46,920 bases of DNA, taken from Alphaproteobacteria bacterium (lineage in GTDB: Bacteria; Pseudomonadota; Alphaproteobacteria; SMXP01). Below are positions 1 to 7,900 of this stretch, piece after piece. The translations under genes were made by a program, and so were the position numbers. How positions within the stretch are numbered: position 1 is the first letter of the stretch; every line of letters starts with the position of its first letter. The stretch spans positions 105,685 to 152,604 of the forward strand of contig JANQPV010000004.1 of NCBI GenBank assembly GCA_028285305.1, in the 5' to 3' direction. The notes under the pieces were generated by a model. The model saw only the letters and a program-made list of their open reading frames with translations. It had not been told where the DNA came from and ran no database searches.

Positions 1-273
1 ACGCCTCTCGGCACATGGTGGGCGAGTGTGCCGCGCGAGAGATGGCCGGAAGGCGACTCGGTCGATGCCTATATGAAGGAAAACTGGCAAGAACCCTTCG
101 GGGATCGCCGTCAGGAAATTGTGTTCATCGGTGCGGGGATCGATTGGTCAGATCTCAAAGGACGTCTCAACGCCGCTCTGCTGCCGATTGAACGAACCTA
201 TTCGCCCGATGAGCCGCCGGTCGACTTGCTGGACCCGTTTCCTCACTGGCGACGGCTTGATGAAACCGCATAA
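1..273 (+). CDS. CobW-family GTPase / metallochaperone, C-terminal part (5' end outside window)
   Basis: The reading frame is open from base 1 to the stop at 271-273, so only about 90 C-terminal residues are present. They match the CobW C-terminal domain: a GTWWASVPRERWPE-like stretch, then GDRRQEIVFIGAG and a closing LNAALLP segment. In the family this domain follows a G3E GTPase domain that loads metals, commonly zinc or cobalt, onto client proteins in the cytoplasm. The GTPase domain lies upstream and cannot be inspected. It is followed after 18 bp by a MerC-like gene and then by DUF1826, a combination that suggests metal (probably zinc) homeostasis; that role is inferred from context. The internal GTG at 28 is not the true start. 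Confidence 0.85.
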   Translation, partial: TPLGTWWASVPRERWPEGDSVDAYMKENWQEPFGDRRQEIVFIGAGIDWSDLKGRLNAALLPIERTYSPDEPPVDLLDPFPHWRRLDETA

Positions 274-291
274 CGCGCAGCGGAAGGGGCC

Positions 292-681
292 ATGAACACT
301 GCGACCGACTCAACCTTGGATGCATCAGCGGCAGGCCTGTCATTTCTGTGTCTCGTTCATTGTTTGGTATTGCCCGTGATCGGAGCATTTCTCCCATTGG
401 CGGGCATTTTGGCGGAGGCGGAATGGATCCACCAAGTTTTGGTTCTCACAGCGCTTCCAATCACCGCGATGGCCGTTATGCGCCACCGCACCAGCAAGGT
501 CGGTGTTTCTTTCATCCTTCCCGCGGTTCTGGGCCTGTCCCTGTTGCTCGCAGCTGGCTTTGTCGAGTCGCTCCACGATTTCGAGACACCTTTGACAACG
601 ATGGGCGCCATTCTTCTCGCTACGGCGCATATCTGGCGCTTGTTGCAGCGGAACGCGTCACAAGGACACGCAACTCAATAG
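292..681 (+). CDS. MerC-domain small membrane protein
   Basis: A 129-residue hydrophobic protein with about four membrane segments (residues about 15-35, 42-60, 68-90 and 98-115). The first helix carries a Cys-x3-Cys pair (FLCLVHC, residues 20 and 24), the signature of the MerC family, in which paired cysteines bind a soft metal ion in the inner membrane. True mercury operons also carry merR, merT, merP and merA; none is here, so a role in mercury resistance is unlikely. Its place between a CobW metallochaperone and DUF1826 points rather to zinc or another divalent metal. An AAGGGG-type ribosome site sits just before the ATG. Translation is probably coupled with the genes on either side (gaps of 18 and 11 bp). 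Confidence 0.8.
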   Translation: MNTATDSTLDASAAGLSFLCLVHCLVLPVIGAFLPLAGILAEAEWIHQVLVLTALPITAMAVMRHRTSKVGVSFILPAVLGLSLLLAAGFVESLHDFETPLTTMGAILLATAHIWRLLQRNASQGHATQ

Positions 682-692
682 GGAAAAAGCGC

Positions 693-1319
693 GTGCAAAC
701 TCAAGCTATCCAACAATTTGAACCAAACAATCTTGTACGAACGGTAGATCATGTAGACGAACTGAATAGGATACACGAGGAACACGTCCAAGCCGTCATC
801 TGGAACCGCCAGACGCCGCCTGCCTTTTCGTCAGCTTTGGGAGCATTGCCGGCACACGACGTTGACAATGGGCGCTTCTATGTTCCGATTGGCGAAATGC
901 GCAGTTCGATCAAAGATCTTTTCAACGAGTGGAAATGGCACATCGGCGAGGCACAGCAGTGGGTAATCGACGATGTCGTAACCCTCGCAAGTCGAATGGC
1001 GCAAATCCTGTCCGTTTCCTTCTTCCGTCTCCGCGTTGAACTGGTGCGTGACGACGCCTGCCGCAGGTTTCATAGGGATACGGTTAGAGCCCGCCTCATC
1101 TGTACATATAGCGGTCCAGGAACGGAGATTGGCCTTGCCAGAGATGGCGATCACCCCCAGCGCGTTGACACGGTCCCCACGGGCAGTCCCATCCTGTTGA
1201 AGGGCAAGCTGTGGTCATGTTCTCCTCATCAAACAGTTTTGCATCGCTCACCCCCGATCGAGGACGCGAGCGTGGCACGATTGGTCGTCGCGCTCGATGA
1301 AGCCTCGACAGACACTTAA
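693..1319 (+). CDS. DUF1826 family protein
   Basis: 208 residues if translation starts at the GTG at 693, which follows the merC-like stop by 11 bp and has AGGG about 10 bases upstream. The same frame is open further upstream to 348, but that part is antisense-like and overlaps merC in another frame, so I prefer the GTG. The C-terminal half shows the family pattern: RLICTYSGPGTEI, then an LLKGKLW segment, then LHRSPPIED followed by ARLVVALDEAS. DUF1826 proteins have no established biochemical role, but the conserved histidine and the CobW neighbour make a metal-linked role plausible. No signal peptide or membrane helix is visible, so it is probably cytoplasmic. Confidence 0.8.
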   Translation: MQTQAIQQFEPNNLVRTVDHVDELNRIHEEHVQAVIWNRQTPPAFSSALGALPAHDVDNGRFYVPIGEMRSSIKDLFNEWKWHIGEAQQWVIDDVVTLASRMAQILSVSFFRLRVELVRDDACRRFHRDTVRARLICTYSGPGTEIGLARDGDHPQRVDTVPTGSPILLKGKLWSCSPHQTVLHRSPPIEDASVARLVVALDEASTDT

Positions 1320-1437
1320 TGACTCCAAAACAATCGGATGGTATTTGTTGGACCTCGCGAGTCTGGTCGCGTCCGGCATTTGGCCGGTAACCGAGCAACA
1401 AGGAGTCTGAAGAATTACTGAACGGATTTATGAGCCT

Positions 1438-1875
1438 ATGACCAAAGCTGAGGTCATAGCCGCGCAGCGTGCTTGGGCCAAATGCGTCACGGAGCGTGAC
1501 GTCGACCAGCTTCTGGAACTCTATGACTTTGGAACACCGGACGAGCCGCTCCTTTTCAAACCAACGTTGGCGGACGTCATTCGGCTTGATCGCGCAGGCG
1601 CGCGATCATATTTCGTAGGCGGTGATCAGAACTATCCGCACGACCATGGCTTTCTCAATCGAGGTTGGAAGCGTGTTGAGTTCCAGAGCGCTGCCGGTCC
1701 GATTCTAAAGGCGGGTGGGCTCGGTTATAAGGATATGGGACACTACACTTTCATAGACGGCGACGGTAATGCAACCCGTGCGGACTATACATTCGCCTAT
1801 CACAAACTAGACGGGCGCGTTCTCATCTCGCTGCATCATTCTTCGCTCACGTGGCTTCCATCCGTAGAGGACTAA
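1438..1875 (+). CDS. NTF2-like (SnoaL / CaMKII-association-type) protein
   Basis: 145 residues with the layout of a cone-shaped NTF2-like domain: an N-terminal helix (VIAAQRAWAKCVTERDVDQLLELYD), a middle part rich in Gly and aromatic residues, and a final beta-hairpin ending VLISLHHSSLTWLP. The LHHSS strand resembles the calcium/calmodulin-kinase association-domain branch of the superfamily, where the pocket binds or converts small ligands. The substrate cannot be read from the sequence. The gene is preceded by 118 bp without a gene and followed by 238 bp in which I find no supported gene, so it looks monocistronic. It could be an enzyme or a binding protein. Confidence 0.65.
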   Translation: MTKAEVIAAQRAWAKCVTERDVDQLLELYDFGTPDEPLLFKPTLADVIRLDRAGARSYFVGGDQNYPHDHGFLNRGWKRVEFQSAAGPILKAGGLGYKDMGHYTFIDGDGNATRADYTFAYHKLDGRVLISLHHSSLTWLPSVED

Positions 1876-2113
1876 AAGTTTCTCAAAGTTTGAATGATGC
1901 CTGTCGCGTCGGCCAAGGGCCGTATGCGTTCTGATGGTCTTGTTCTTTCCCATTGATGTCCGCTCCCGAACCAAAAGGGAAGTAGCGGCGATACTCCTGA
2001 AATCCGGTTCAATGGTGGAAATTGATCTCAGGCGAGAAGATCGCAATAGCGGCTTCAGAAAAAAGTCAGTATACCGTAAATCCGCATGTTGGTGAGTAGG
2101 ATCGCCCCTTGTC

Positions 2114-2611
2114 TCAGGTCCGGCCCGTTGCGTTCTCTTGGAGCCACTCGCCAATGCGTTGCTTCCGGGCCGGGCTGGAATGCTGCGCCACACCGGCGAC
2201 CAAGTCGGTGAGCGGCACTGCGGCGAGGGCCTGCCGGTAGACGGCCTCGGCGTTCTGGAACGCTGCAGCAATGACGCAAGGCTCCAGACATTCTGACGGC
2301 GAGGCGCCACAGGGACCATTGCGCCGCACTTCTGTGCAGCGGAAGCTTGGCGCGGTGCCTTCGACCGCCGCAGTAACATCCCATAAGGTGAGGTTCTCGG
2401 GTTCTTGGGCAAGTCGGTAGCCACCGGCAACGCCGCGCTGTGCCGTGACGATGCCCGCTCGGCTCAGGGCCTGTAATTGCTTGGCCAAATACGGTGGCGG
2501 CACACCAAGGAAGTCCGCGAGCGCCTCTCCTGACAACGCCCGGCCGGGCGGCAATACCGCAAGAAGTGCACACGTATGGGCCGCCCATTCGACGCCCTTG
2601 CCAATCTTCAT
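2114..2611 (-). CDS. Rrf2-family transcriptional regulator, cysteine-rich
   Basis: 165 residues. The N-terminal winged helix (residues about 1-80) has the Rrf2 order: GVEWAAHTCALLAVL, then LADFLGVPPPYLAKQLQALSRAGIV, then RGVAGGYRLA. A loop around residues 95-117 carries three or four cysteines (RCTEVRRNGPCG followed by ECLEPC), like the cluster-binding loop of IscR/NsrR-type members. Binding of an iron-sulfur cluster and sensing of redox or nitric oxide are therefore possible but unproven. It is divergent from a DoxX-like gene, with about 150 bp between the starts, a common arrangement in which the regulator represses both genes. Confidence 0.85.
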   Translation of the reverse strand: MKIGKGVEWAAHTCALLAVLPPGRALSGEALADFLGVPPPYLAKQLQALSRAGIVTAQRGVAGGYRLAQEPENLTLWDVTAAVEGTAPSFRCTEVRRNGPCGASPSECLEPCVIAAAFQNAEAVYRQALAAVPLTDLVAGVAQHSSPARKQRIGEWLQENATGRT

Positions 2612-2638
2612 CAGACAGACCCTTTACTTTACTCTCTA

Positions 2639-2662
2639 ATTCGGATATTTTTTGTCCGCAAT
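2639..2662. promoter_or_regulatory. Possible operator in the Rrf2/DoxX divergent region
   Basis: An imperfect inverted repeat, ATTCGGA then 9 bases then TCCGCAAT (one extra base in the right arm), lies just upstream of the Rrf2 start. Its place fits an autoregulatory operator, but the symmetry is short and weak. Confidence 0.3.
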
Positions 2663-2760
2663 AGAGATTTCGGCTTCCCGACCATGGTCGCCGTCACCAG
2701 ATGATCAGACGCAAGAGCGCACGTCGCGCTTTCCCTGCAGCCAACAATTGGAAAGAACCT

Positions 2761-3195
2761 ATGTTTGCAGAACACCGACTCCCAAACCATCAATCGCTCA
2801 CCTTGCTTGCGCGAGGGCTCTTCACGTCGCTGTTCTTTCTGTCTGGTGTGACCCATTTTACGAACATCCCGTACTACGTCTCACTCATGCACGAGGCAAT
2901 TCCCTTCCGGGTGTTTTGGACACTGAGCTCCGGCGTCGTAGAGCTGGTCGGGGCTGCGATGATTCTCTTCAATTGGCGCCCACGTCTTGGTGGCTGGTTA
3001 CTTGTGATTTTCCTGATCCCCGTCACGATTGTGGTTCATGGCTATGAGATGCTCTACGCCGACGGCGAAGCCATGCGCGCGGTCCAACAGGCTCATTTCT
3101 TAAAAGGATTTGCATTGATTGGCGCTGCTCTTTTCATCACTCAGGTGGGGGCAGGCCATCGCTCAGCCCCGGAGGCCGCCCAACGCACTGATTGA
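2761..3195 (+). CDS. DoxX-like four-helix membrane protein
   Basis: 144 residues from the ATG at 2761, chosen because GGAAAG sits 6-11 bases before it; the ATG at 2701 would add 20 basic residues without a good ribosome site. Four membrane segments are visible (about 14-31, 46-68, 74-94 and 111-128), with the DoxX signature of a first helix LARGLFTSLFFLSGVTHF and a short polar loop carrying HGYEML. DoxX-family proteins are inner-membrane proteins often linked to oxidative or thiol stress or to quinone reduction. The exact function here is unknown. Divergent from the Rrf2 regulator, which probably controls it. Confidence 0.75.
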   Translation: MFAEHRLPNHQSLTLLARGLFTSLFFLSGVTHFTNIPYYVSLMHEAIPFRVFWTLSSGVVELVGAAMILFNWRPRLGGWLLVIFLIPVTIVVHGYEMLYADGEAMRAVQQAHFLKGFALIGAALFITQVGAGHRSAPEAAQRTD

Positions 3196-3497
3196 AGATA
3201 TATCATATCTGCTATTGTGGTGAAGTAAAGGCCGAACGGAGGCACATCATTCAGCAAAGTCCGCACCTGCGCATGACGAAAGAGCACGCTGGACTCGCAA
3301 GGCAGACTTAATGATGCGCGAAAGGCCGCAGAGGTCTCCAATCGAGTGCGTTCTGAGAGGTTCGGTGTCCGTGCTGATGGGGAATAAGAAACTCAAGTGC
3401 ACTCGCTTGGCGCAAACACTAATCAAGCGGCCGCTCCTCGAAAATCGCTGTTCCGCAACTGGATAATCGTGTGAAGCTGACGTCCCGACCCATGCGG
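3196..3497. other. Intergenic stretch with no supported gene
   Basis: About 300 bp between the convergent DoxX-like and VOC genes. It starts with a short AT palindrome (GATATATCATATC). The short frames here lack a ribosome site and recognisable sequence. I see no terminator with a T-run. Confidence 0.5.
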
Positions 3498-4217
3498 CTA
3501 ACGCCCTCTTGTGCGCCACCAGAGATATGCAAATTCGAACAACATCCCCGGCATGGTCAAAGCGATCCCCGGATTGTCGAGCGACCAGGCCCCCTTTGGC
3601 GTATCAAGCGTTAGGCCGATGGAGGAGGGGCCTCGCTTCACATTCACGTTGATTCCAAGCGATTGAAACACGGAGTTTATTTTCCGGGCCTTAGGGTTGG
3701 CCAATCGAAAATCAGTCAGAGTACAGCTTGGGGCCTGATCGGAAAGAGGGTCGGCTTTGCGCACCCATTCGATGACATTGGGCCGCTCGCTCATGAACCC
3801 AGGGCCAATATAGGCGCGCTTGTAGCTTGAGTGCTCCGGAGACGAGCTATTGAGATTAACCTCTTCAATGCGTTCGAGTTTGGCCTTCTTTGATCGGGAC
3901 AGCTCAACAAAAGCGCTGAAATCGGAAACGGCAATGTACCAAAAAAGCAAAGTCGGTTCGGAGAGTGTCTTCAAAAGCGCGCCGAAGGGCTGGAACTTCG
4001 ACCAAGCGGGATTTGGACCAATAACTTCAAGGAAGGAGTCATCGCCAATGTCCAGACTGCCGCTCCAATACCATTGATCCGGTTCCGGATCTTTCAAGGT
4101 GACATTCCCACCCGTTTCGTTGCGCAACCACTCTACGCCTCGTGGGGTATCGGGTACTCCGAGCCCCACATGATCGACCTGAAACCCGTGACCGCGAGTA
4201 AGAATAAGATCCGTCAT
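3498..4217 (-). CDS. VOC superfamily protein (glyoxalase-like domain)
   Basis: 239 residues from the ATG whose complement is 4215-4217, preceded by GGGAGC 5-10 bases upstream; the longer frame to 4310 is unsupported. The N-terminus has the VOC opening (FQVDHVGLGVPDTPRGVEWL) followed by DSFLEVIGPNPAW, typical of the Glyoxalase_3-like branch with two beta-alpha-beta repeats in one chain. Potential metal ligands are His15 of the VDH motif and Glu of FLEVIG. Proteins of this type often act on, or bind, small carbonyl or aromatic compounds, but no substrate can be assigned. It lies about 190 bp downstream of the alcohol dehydrogenase on the same strand and could be its distal operon partner. Confidence 0.7.
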   Translation of the reverse strand: MTDLILTRGHGFQVDHVGLGVPDTPRGVEWLRNETGGNVTLKDPEPDQWYWSGSLDIGDDSFLEVIGPNPAWSKFQPFGALLKTLSEPTLLFWYIAVSDFSAFVELSRSKKAKLERIEEVNLNSSSPEHSSYKRAYIGPGFMSERPNVIEWVRKADPLSDQAPSCTLTDFRLANPKARKINSVFQSLGINVNVKRGPSSIGLTLDTPKGAWSLDNPGIALTMPGMLFEFAYLWWRTRGR

Positions 4218-4407
4218 GGAAAGCTCCCTGAAAACGAAGATCTGGGGGCGTCCAGCGATGGTCTGAGATATCGAAGGCAGACGACCACATTGGCTAGAAC
4301 AACTGGACATACAATGGCCGTTTGCCGGTTGAGATCAACATTTCGGTCTGTCTGATCTAAAAGGACCCCGCAGAACCCCATGGTTCTGAACTCATTGAAT
4401 CGCTATC

Positions 4408-5535
4408 TCAGAGAGATTCAACGATCATCGCCTCAAAATCTGCTTCCGATGCTTTGCGTGGATTAGAAAGAGCGGACAAGTCTTTCATGGCGAACGTGAT
4501 CAGTTCTGGGATGTCATCTTCCTCAACACCCATCGCGCGCAAACCCGGCGGAAGGCCGATGGCCTCATTCATTGACGACACTGCATCGGCGATACTGGCG
4601 CCCGCCTCCAGTCCCATCGCTTGGCGCAAGCGCTCATACTTGTCCTCGCACTGCGCCTCATTGAACCGCAACACGGCTGGCAGGAAAACGGCATTGAGCG
4701 TGCCGTGGTGAAGATTGAGACGCGGAATGCGCCCCGCCGCGTGGCTCATGGCATGGACGGCGCCGAGCCCCTTGATGAAAGACAAAGCCCCTTCGGTCGA
4801 ACACATCATCATGTGCCAACGCGCGTCCCGGTCGTCTCCAGCATTCACAGCGGCGGGCAAGTGCCTCCATCCGCGCCACAAGCCGTCAAGAGCCACACCA
4901 TCTGCCGGCGGATTGATCGTAGGGGCAAGAAACGCTTCGATACAATGCGTAATTGCATCCATGCCTGTCGCCGCCGTCATGCCCTTGGGTAACCCGAGGG
5001 TCAGTTCGGGATCGCAAATCGCTGCGTTCGGGATGAAGAGTGGACTTGCGAATGTCAATTTGCGGCCATCGTCAAGAATGATGACAAACCCCACAGAGAC
5101 CTCGCTGCCGGTTCCAGATGTTGTCGGAACAGCGATCACAGGTGCAACGGACTTAATCAGTTTACCGCCACCAGCCAATGGATCGTATTGCGCAAGCGGA
5201 CCTCCACTGCCGGCGAGGAGAGCGACGGCCTTGCCAAGATCCATCGATGAGCCGCCGCCAATCGCAACGACGCCATCACATTGATCATCCTTATATTGAT
5301 CAAAGGCTTGCAGAACGGCAGATTCGGTGGGATTGCCTGGCGTACCATCGAAAATCGAAATTGGTGCACTTTGGTCCAGCACGCCTGTCACCGTCTCAAT
5401 GAGGCCAGCAGCCTTTAGACCTGCATCTGTCGCAATGAAGGGCTTGGATATGCCCGCACGATCAAGCTCGGGTTGGAGCTGTTGAATTGCCCCGAAATCG
5501 AAATGGGTGGTTGTCAAATAAGTAAGAGTTGCCAT
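4408..5535 (-). CDS. Iron-containing (group III) alcohol dehydrogenase
   Basis: 375 residues, the normal length for the family. The NAD(P)-binding motif GGGSSMD is at about residues 93-99, and PTTSGTGSE at about 137-145. The metal ligands are in place: Asp193 and His197 in MTAATGMDAITHCIEAF, His261 in GLGAVHAMSHAAGR and His277 in LNLHHGTLNAV. These enzymes interconvert alcohols and aldehydes in the cytoplasm, with iron (sometimes zinc or nickel) at the active site. Alkane-derived alcohols are possible substrates given the CYP153 gene elsewhere in the window, but that is inference. The start is 22 bp after a 77-residue ORF on the same strand, suggesting an operon. Confidence 0.92.
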   Translation of the reverse strand: MATLTYLTTTHFDFGAIQQLQPELDRAGISKPFIATDAGLKAAGLIETVTGVLDQSAPISIFDGTPGNPTESAVLQAFDQYKDDQCDGVVAIGGGSSMDLGKAVALLAGSGGPLAQYDPLAGGGKLIKSVAPVIAVPTTSGTGSEVSVGFVIILDDGRKLTFASPLFIPNAAICDPELTLGLPKGMTAATGMDAITHCIEAFLAPTINPPADGVALDGLWRGWRHLPAAVNAGDDRDARWHMMMCSTEGALSFIKGLGAVHAMSHAAGRIPRLNLHHGTLNAVFLPAVLRFNEAQCEDKYERLRQAMGLEAGASIADAVSSMNEAIGLPPGLRAMGVEEDDIPELITFAMKDLSALSNPRKASEADFEAMIVESL

Positions 5536-5557
5536 GGTGCAGCTAGGGTCCTTTCAA

Positions 5558-5791
5558 CTAATGGGCGCGTGTCTGCTCACGCCGGAGTCGCGCCGCAACA
5601 TCGTTAAGATGAGCGGCAATTTGATCGGGGCTGGTATAGCGTCCAGCGACATCAATCATTTCCAGAAGCAAGGCATCAATGATGACCGCCGACGAGAGCC
5701 ACTCTTCACCGGCCTCTGTAATCGCACCACGGACGATCCGTCTGGCCTTTGCGATGTCGGCCTCATGAACGGAGGCGATTCTTTCATCCAT
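5558..5791 (-). CDS. Small hypothetical protein (77 aa) upstream of the alcohol dehydrogenase
   Basis: A short, mostly helical, charged protein with no cysteine, signal peptide or membrane segment. It reads through with typical codon usage and stops 22 bp before the dehydrogenase start, so it is probably the first gene of that operon. I do not recognise a family. The C-terminal half (residues 47-77) looks like an amphipathic helix ending in Arg and His. It might be a small regulatory or accessory protein of the dehydrogenase. Confidence rests on context and composition only. Confidence 0.5.
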   Translation of the reverse strand: MDERIASVHEADIAKARRIVRGAITEAGEEWLSSAVIIDALLLEMIDVAGRYTSPDQIAAHLNDVAARLRREQTRAH

Positions 5792-6255
5792 TATGGTTTT
5801 CCGTGTGTGTCGCCGCCATCGAACGGATCTTCCCGCTTTGGCTGGGCGCCGTTATGAATTTTCATTTCATGCGCGAACGCGCCGCCACAAATGCAAATTA
5901 TGAGACGTTATAACGTTGCGAGATCGTATTGCAATGGGGATGACGCCATGCCGCGCCATAGAGAAGTGTAGTCAGCAGATGCGGTCGATGCCCGCTCAAT
6001 GAAACTCCTTATGCAGCAAGAGCTTATAGTGGGAATGGTCGATCAGCCGCACATGTCCATCGTATCATATTCCCTATCGACTTCACTGGTGACTATTCCG
6101 GTCACGGACTCTGGGCAATTGCCTCGTCCTCCTCTTGTGCGCCAATCGGCTCCGGCCGCGCCGCGCGACGCAACAGCTGAACATCAATCGTTCAGGCACA
6201 AGACCGAACCTACGGACGATATACGTCCGTAGAGGTCCGGCTTTGAGCCCATTCT
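5792..6255. other. Intergenic stretch without a gene
   Basis: 464 bp between the downstream end of the RTX gene and the upstream region of the 77-residue ORF. Apart from the perfect hairpin at 6210-6232 nothing stands out. It must hold the promoter of the small ORF/dehydrogenase operon (minus strand), for which I find no convincing boxes. Confidence 0.5.
6210..6232 (-). terminator. Hairpin downstream of the RTX gene
   Basis: CTACGGACG, loop ATATA, CGTCCGTAG: a perfect 9-bp stem 24 bp after the RTX stop codon, with partial pairing continuing outward. No T-run follows on the minus strand, so it may be a transcript-stabilising or Rho-assisted end rather than a classic terminator. Confidence 0.5.
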
Positions 6256-7380
6256 TCAGACAAAGAAATCAATATCGCTGGTCGCAATCTGATCGGCGTC
6301 ATCAATATTGTTCACGATAAAGGCTGAAGCGAACTGGATGGTACCGACCGTTGTTTGGCCGCCGGTTCCCAGGTCACCGTCCCCGTCGTCATCAATGATA
6401 ATGTTCAATGTATTGCCGGCGCGTTCTGCCACGACGACATCGCCCGCTGGAACCCCAGTAACCTGCACATCGAGACTATCCTCTCCGAACAAAATACCAA
6501 GACCACCGAAGAGCCCGCCATCGTCCTGAAAATCCTGAACGATATTGGTATCTCCGGCCTGTGCTCCCGACGAGGGGAAGGAGAACCGGAACAAATCGTC
6601 GCCGAACCCTCCATTGTAGGTGTCGTTTCCGGAGGCACCAAAGAGCGTATCATTGCCCGCTCCGCCAAACATGGTATCGTCACCGGTCTGACCATTCAAG
6701 ATATCGTCACCGAAGCCCCCGAAGAGCGTGTCGTTGTCGCCGCCTCCGCTCAGTGTGTCGTTGCCCAGGCCGCCATTGACGGTATCGTTCCCGGCGGACC
6801 CAGTCATCGTGTCGTCGCCGCCATCGCCAAACAGTTGGTCATTGTCGCCGCCGCCGTCGATGGTGTCATTGTCCGCGCCGCCAAAGATTGTGTCGTCACC
6901 TCCGTTGCCATTGAGGATATCCATACCGCCGTCGCCGAACAGCGAATCATTGCCGGTTCCCCCACTGATCGTATCGTTCCCGGCGCCGCCAAAAATGGTA
7001 TCGTTTCCGCTCAGACCGAAGGCGGTGTCATTGCCACCCAATAAGTTGAGAACGTTATCGGTACTATTGCTGCCCCTGACGGTGTCGTCGAAATTCGTGC
7101 CGGTGACATTTTCAACATCGATGATCGTGCCGGTATTGCCGAAGCCGTCGTCATTCTCGACACCCGCATTCAGATTGACATCTATTCCGGCCGGGCTCTG
7201 ATTAAACAAATTTCCGGAATAATTTATGGTATCGATCCCTGCGCCGCCGTCGATTACGTCAATACCATCTCCAGGCTGATTGATGATGTCATTACCGCCA
7301 AATCCATTGATGGTATCCCCGGCATCGTTTGTTCCAAATAGAAACCAATTCGGCAGAAAGTTTCCGTTGATGATGGCCAT
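6256..7380 (-). CDS. RTX calcium-binding repeat protein, probably type I-secreted
   Basis: 374 residues starting MAIINGNF, with no cleavable leader. Nonapeptide RTX repeats of the GGxGxDxx type occur in two blocks: a degenerate block at about 25-50 (NGFGGNDIINQ, DGGAGIDTI) and a dense block from about 110 to 260 (GGAGNDTISGGTGNDSLFG and onward). Such repeats fold into a calcium-binding beta-roll outside the cell. The C-terminus (ADQIATSDIDFFV) has the acidic, hydrophobic tail typical of type I secretion signals. No catalytic domain is visible, so it may be a surface or matrix protein. No ABC exporter, membrane-fusion protein or TolC gene is nearby. The repeats create long open frames on the opposite strand, which I regard as shadows. 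Confidence 0.88.
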   Translation of the reverse strand: MAIINGNFLPNWFLFGTNDAGDTINGFGGNDIINQPGDGIDVIDGGAGIDTINYSGNLFNQSPAGIDVNLNAGVENDDGFGNTGTIIDVENVTGTNFDDTVRGSNSTDNVLNLLGGNDTAFGLSGNDTIFGGAGNDTISGGTGNDSLFGDGGMDILNGNGGDDTIFGGADNDTIDGGGDNDQLFGDGGDDTMTGSAGNDTVNGGLGNDTLSGGGDNDTLFGGFGDDILNGQTGDDTMFGGAGNDTLFGASGNDTYNGGFGDDLFRFSFPSSGAQAGDTNIVQDFQDDGGLFGGLGILFGEDSLDVQVTGVPAGDVVVAERAGNTLNIIIDDDGDGDLGTGGQTTVGTIQFASAFIVNNIDDADQIATSDIDFFV

Positions 7381-7780
7381 GGTGACTCCTCCCTAAGTCT
7401 TTCCTCCATTGCCGCATCTACGTCCAGATATTAGTCGCTTTCACTTGGTCAAGATACAAAAATCGCAGTACTGAATGCTTTATCTCAGTTGACCTCGAAG
7501 AACGTCAGTATACATGACCGGTTGAATTACAGGTCAGCATACGTTACTTACTTTTCGGTAGAACCCTCGAAAAAGCCTGTCGCCGCTGCTCATCGAAATC
7601 CTGACCAAGGTCAGAACGGCGCGAAAGACTAAGATTGCAGGTGTATGACGAATTCTCGATCAATATGGCAAGGTAGACCCCCTCCGATCAGCGAGGTCTG
7701 AGGTATTTTCAATGGATGAAATACACGCGTCCTAGCCTCGCAAAGAGAGATTGCCGCGAGCAGAAAACCGTCATTACACT
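7381..7780. promoter_or_regulatory. Upstream region of the RTX gene with short repeats
   Basis: 400 bp without a gene. It contains a near-perfect direct repeat GTCAG(T/C)ATAC at 7504-7513 and 7533-7542 and a palindrome CTGACC-AA-GGTCAG at 7601-7614. These could be regulator sites for the RTX gene. No promoter boxes are clear. Confidence 0.35.
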
Positions 7781-7900
7781 TCAAACTTTGACCAACAGTG
7801 CTATGAGCAGAACGACAAGTAAATAAAAACCGAGTACAAACAATATGACTCCGGTTCCGGTATAGGCCTTTCGAAAGGCGTGCATGTAGCGTTGGGACAC
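7781..7900 (-). CDS. 39-residue single-span membrane protein
   Basis: A short frame starting with GTG (complement of 7898-7900) and ending TGA at 7781-7783. A strong ribosome site, GGGAGGG, lies 5-11 bases upstream of the GTG. The product has a short basic N-terminus (MSQRYMHAFRKAY) and one long hydrophobic segment (VILFVLGFYLLVVLLIALL, about residues 18-36) ending in Lys-Val. The positive-inside rule puts the N-terminus in the cytoplasm. The good ribosome site together with the clean membrane segment argue that it is a real small protein. I do not recognise a family. It stands alone between the RTX gene and a LysR regulator; it might be a toxin-like, stress or complex-accessory peptide. Confidence 0.55.
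   Translation of the reverse strand: MSQRYMHAFRKAYTGTGVILFVLGFYLLVVLLIALLVKV

Noticed and set aside
292-681. A mercury-resistance operon, because of the MerC-like gene.
   Set aside because: merR, merT, merP and merA are absent, and the neighbours are CobW and DUF1826.
348-692. Upstream extension of the DUF1826 frame to an ATG at 348.
   Set aside because: It overlaps the MerC-like gene in another frame and has no ribosome site; the GTG at 693 fits better.
1807-2588. Two minus-strand frames overlapping the Rrf2 gene.
   Set aside because: Arg- and Ser-rich shadow translations; the Rrf2 frame explains the region.
6355-7201. Long plus-strand frames opposite the RTX gene.
   Set aside because: They are antisense shadows of the repetitive GGxGxD codons, with no ribosome site or recognisable domain.
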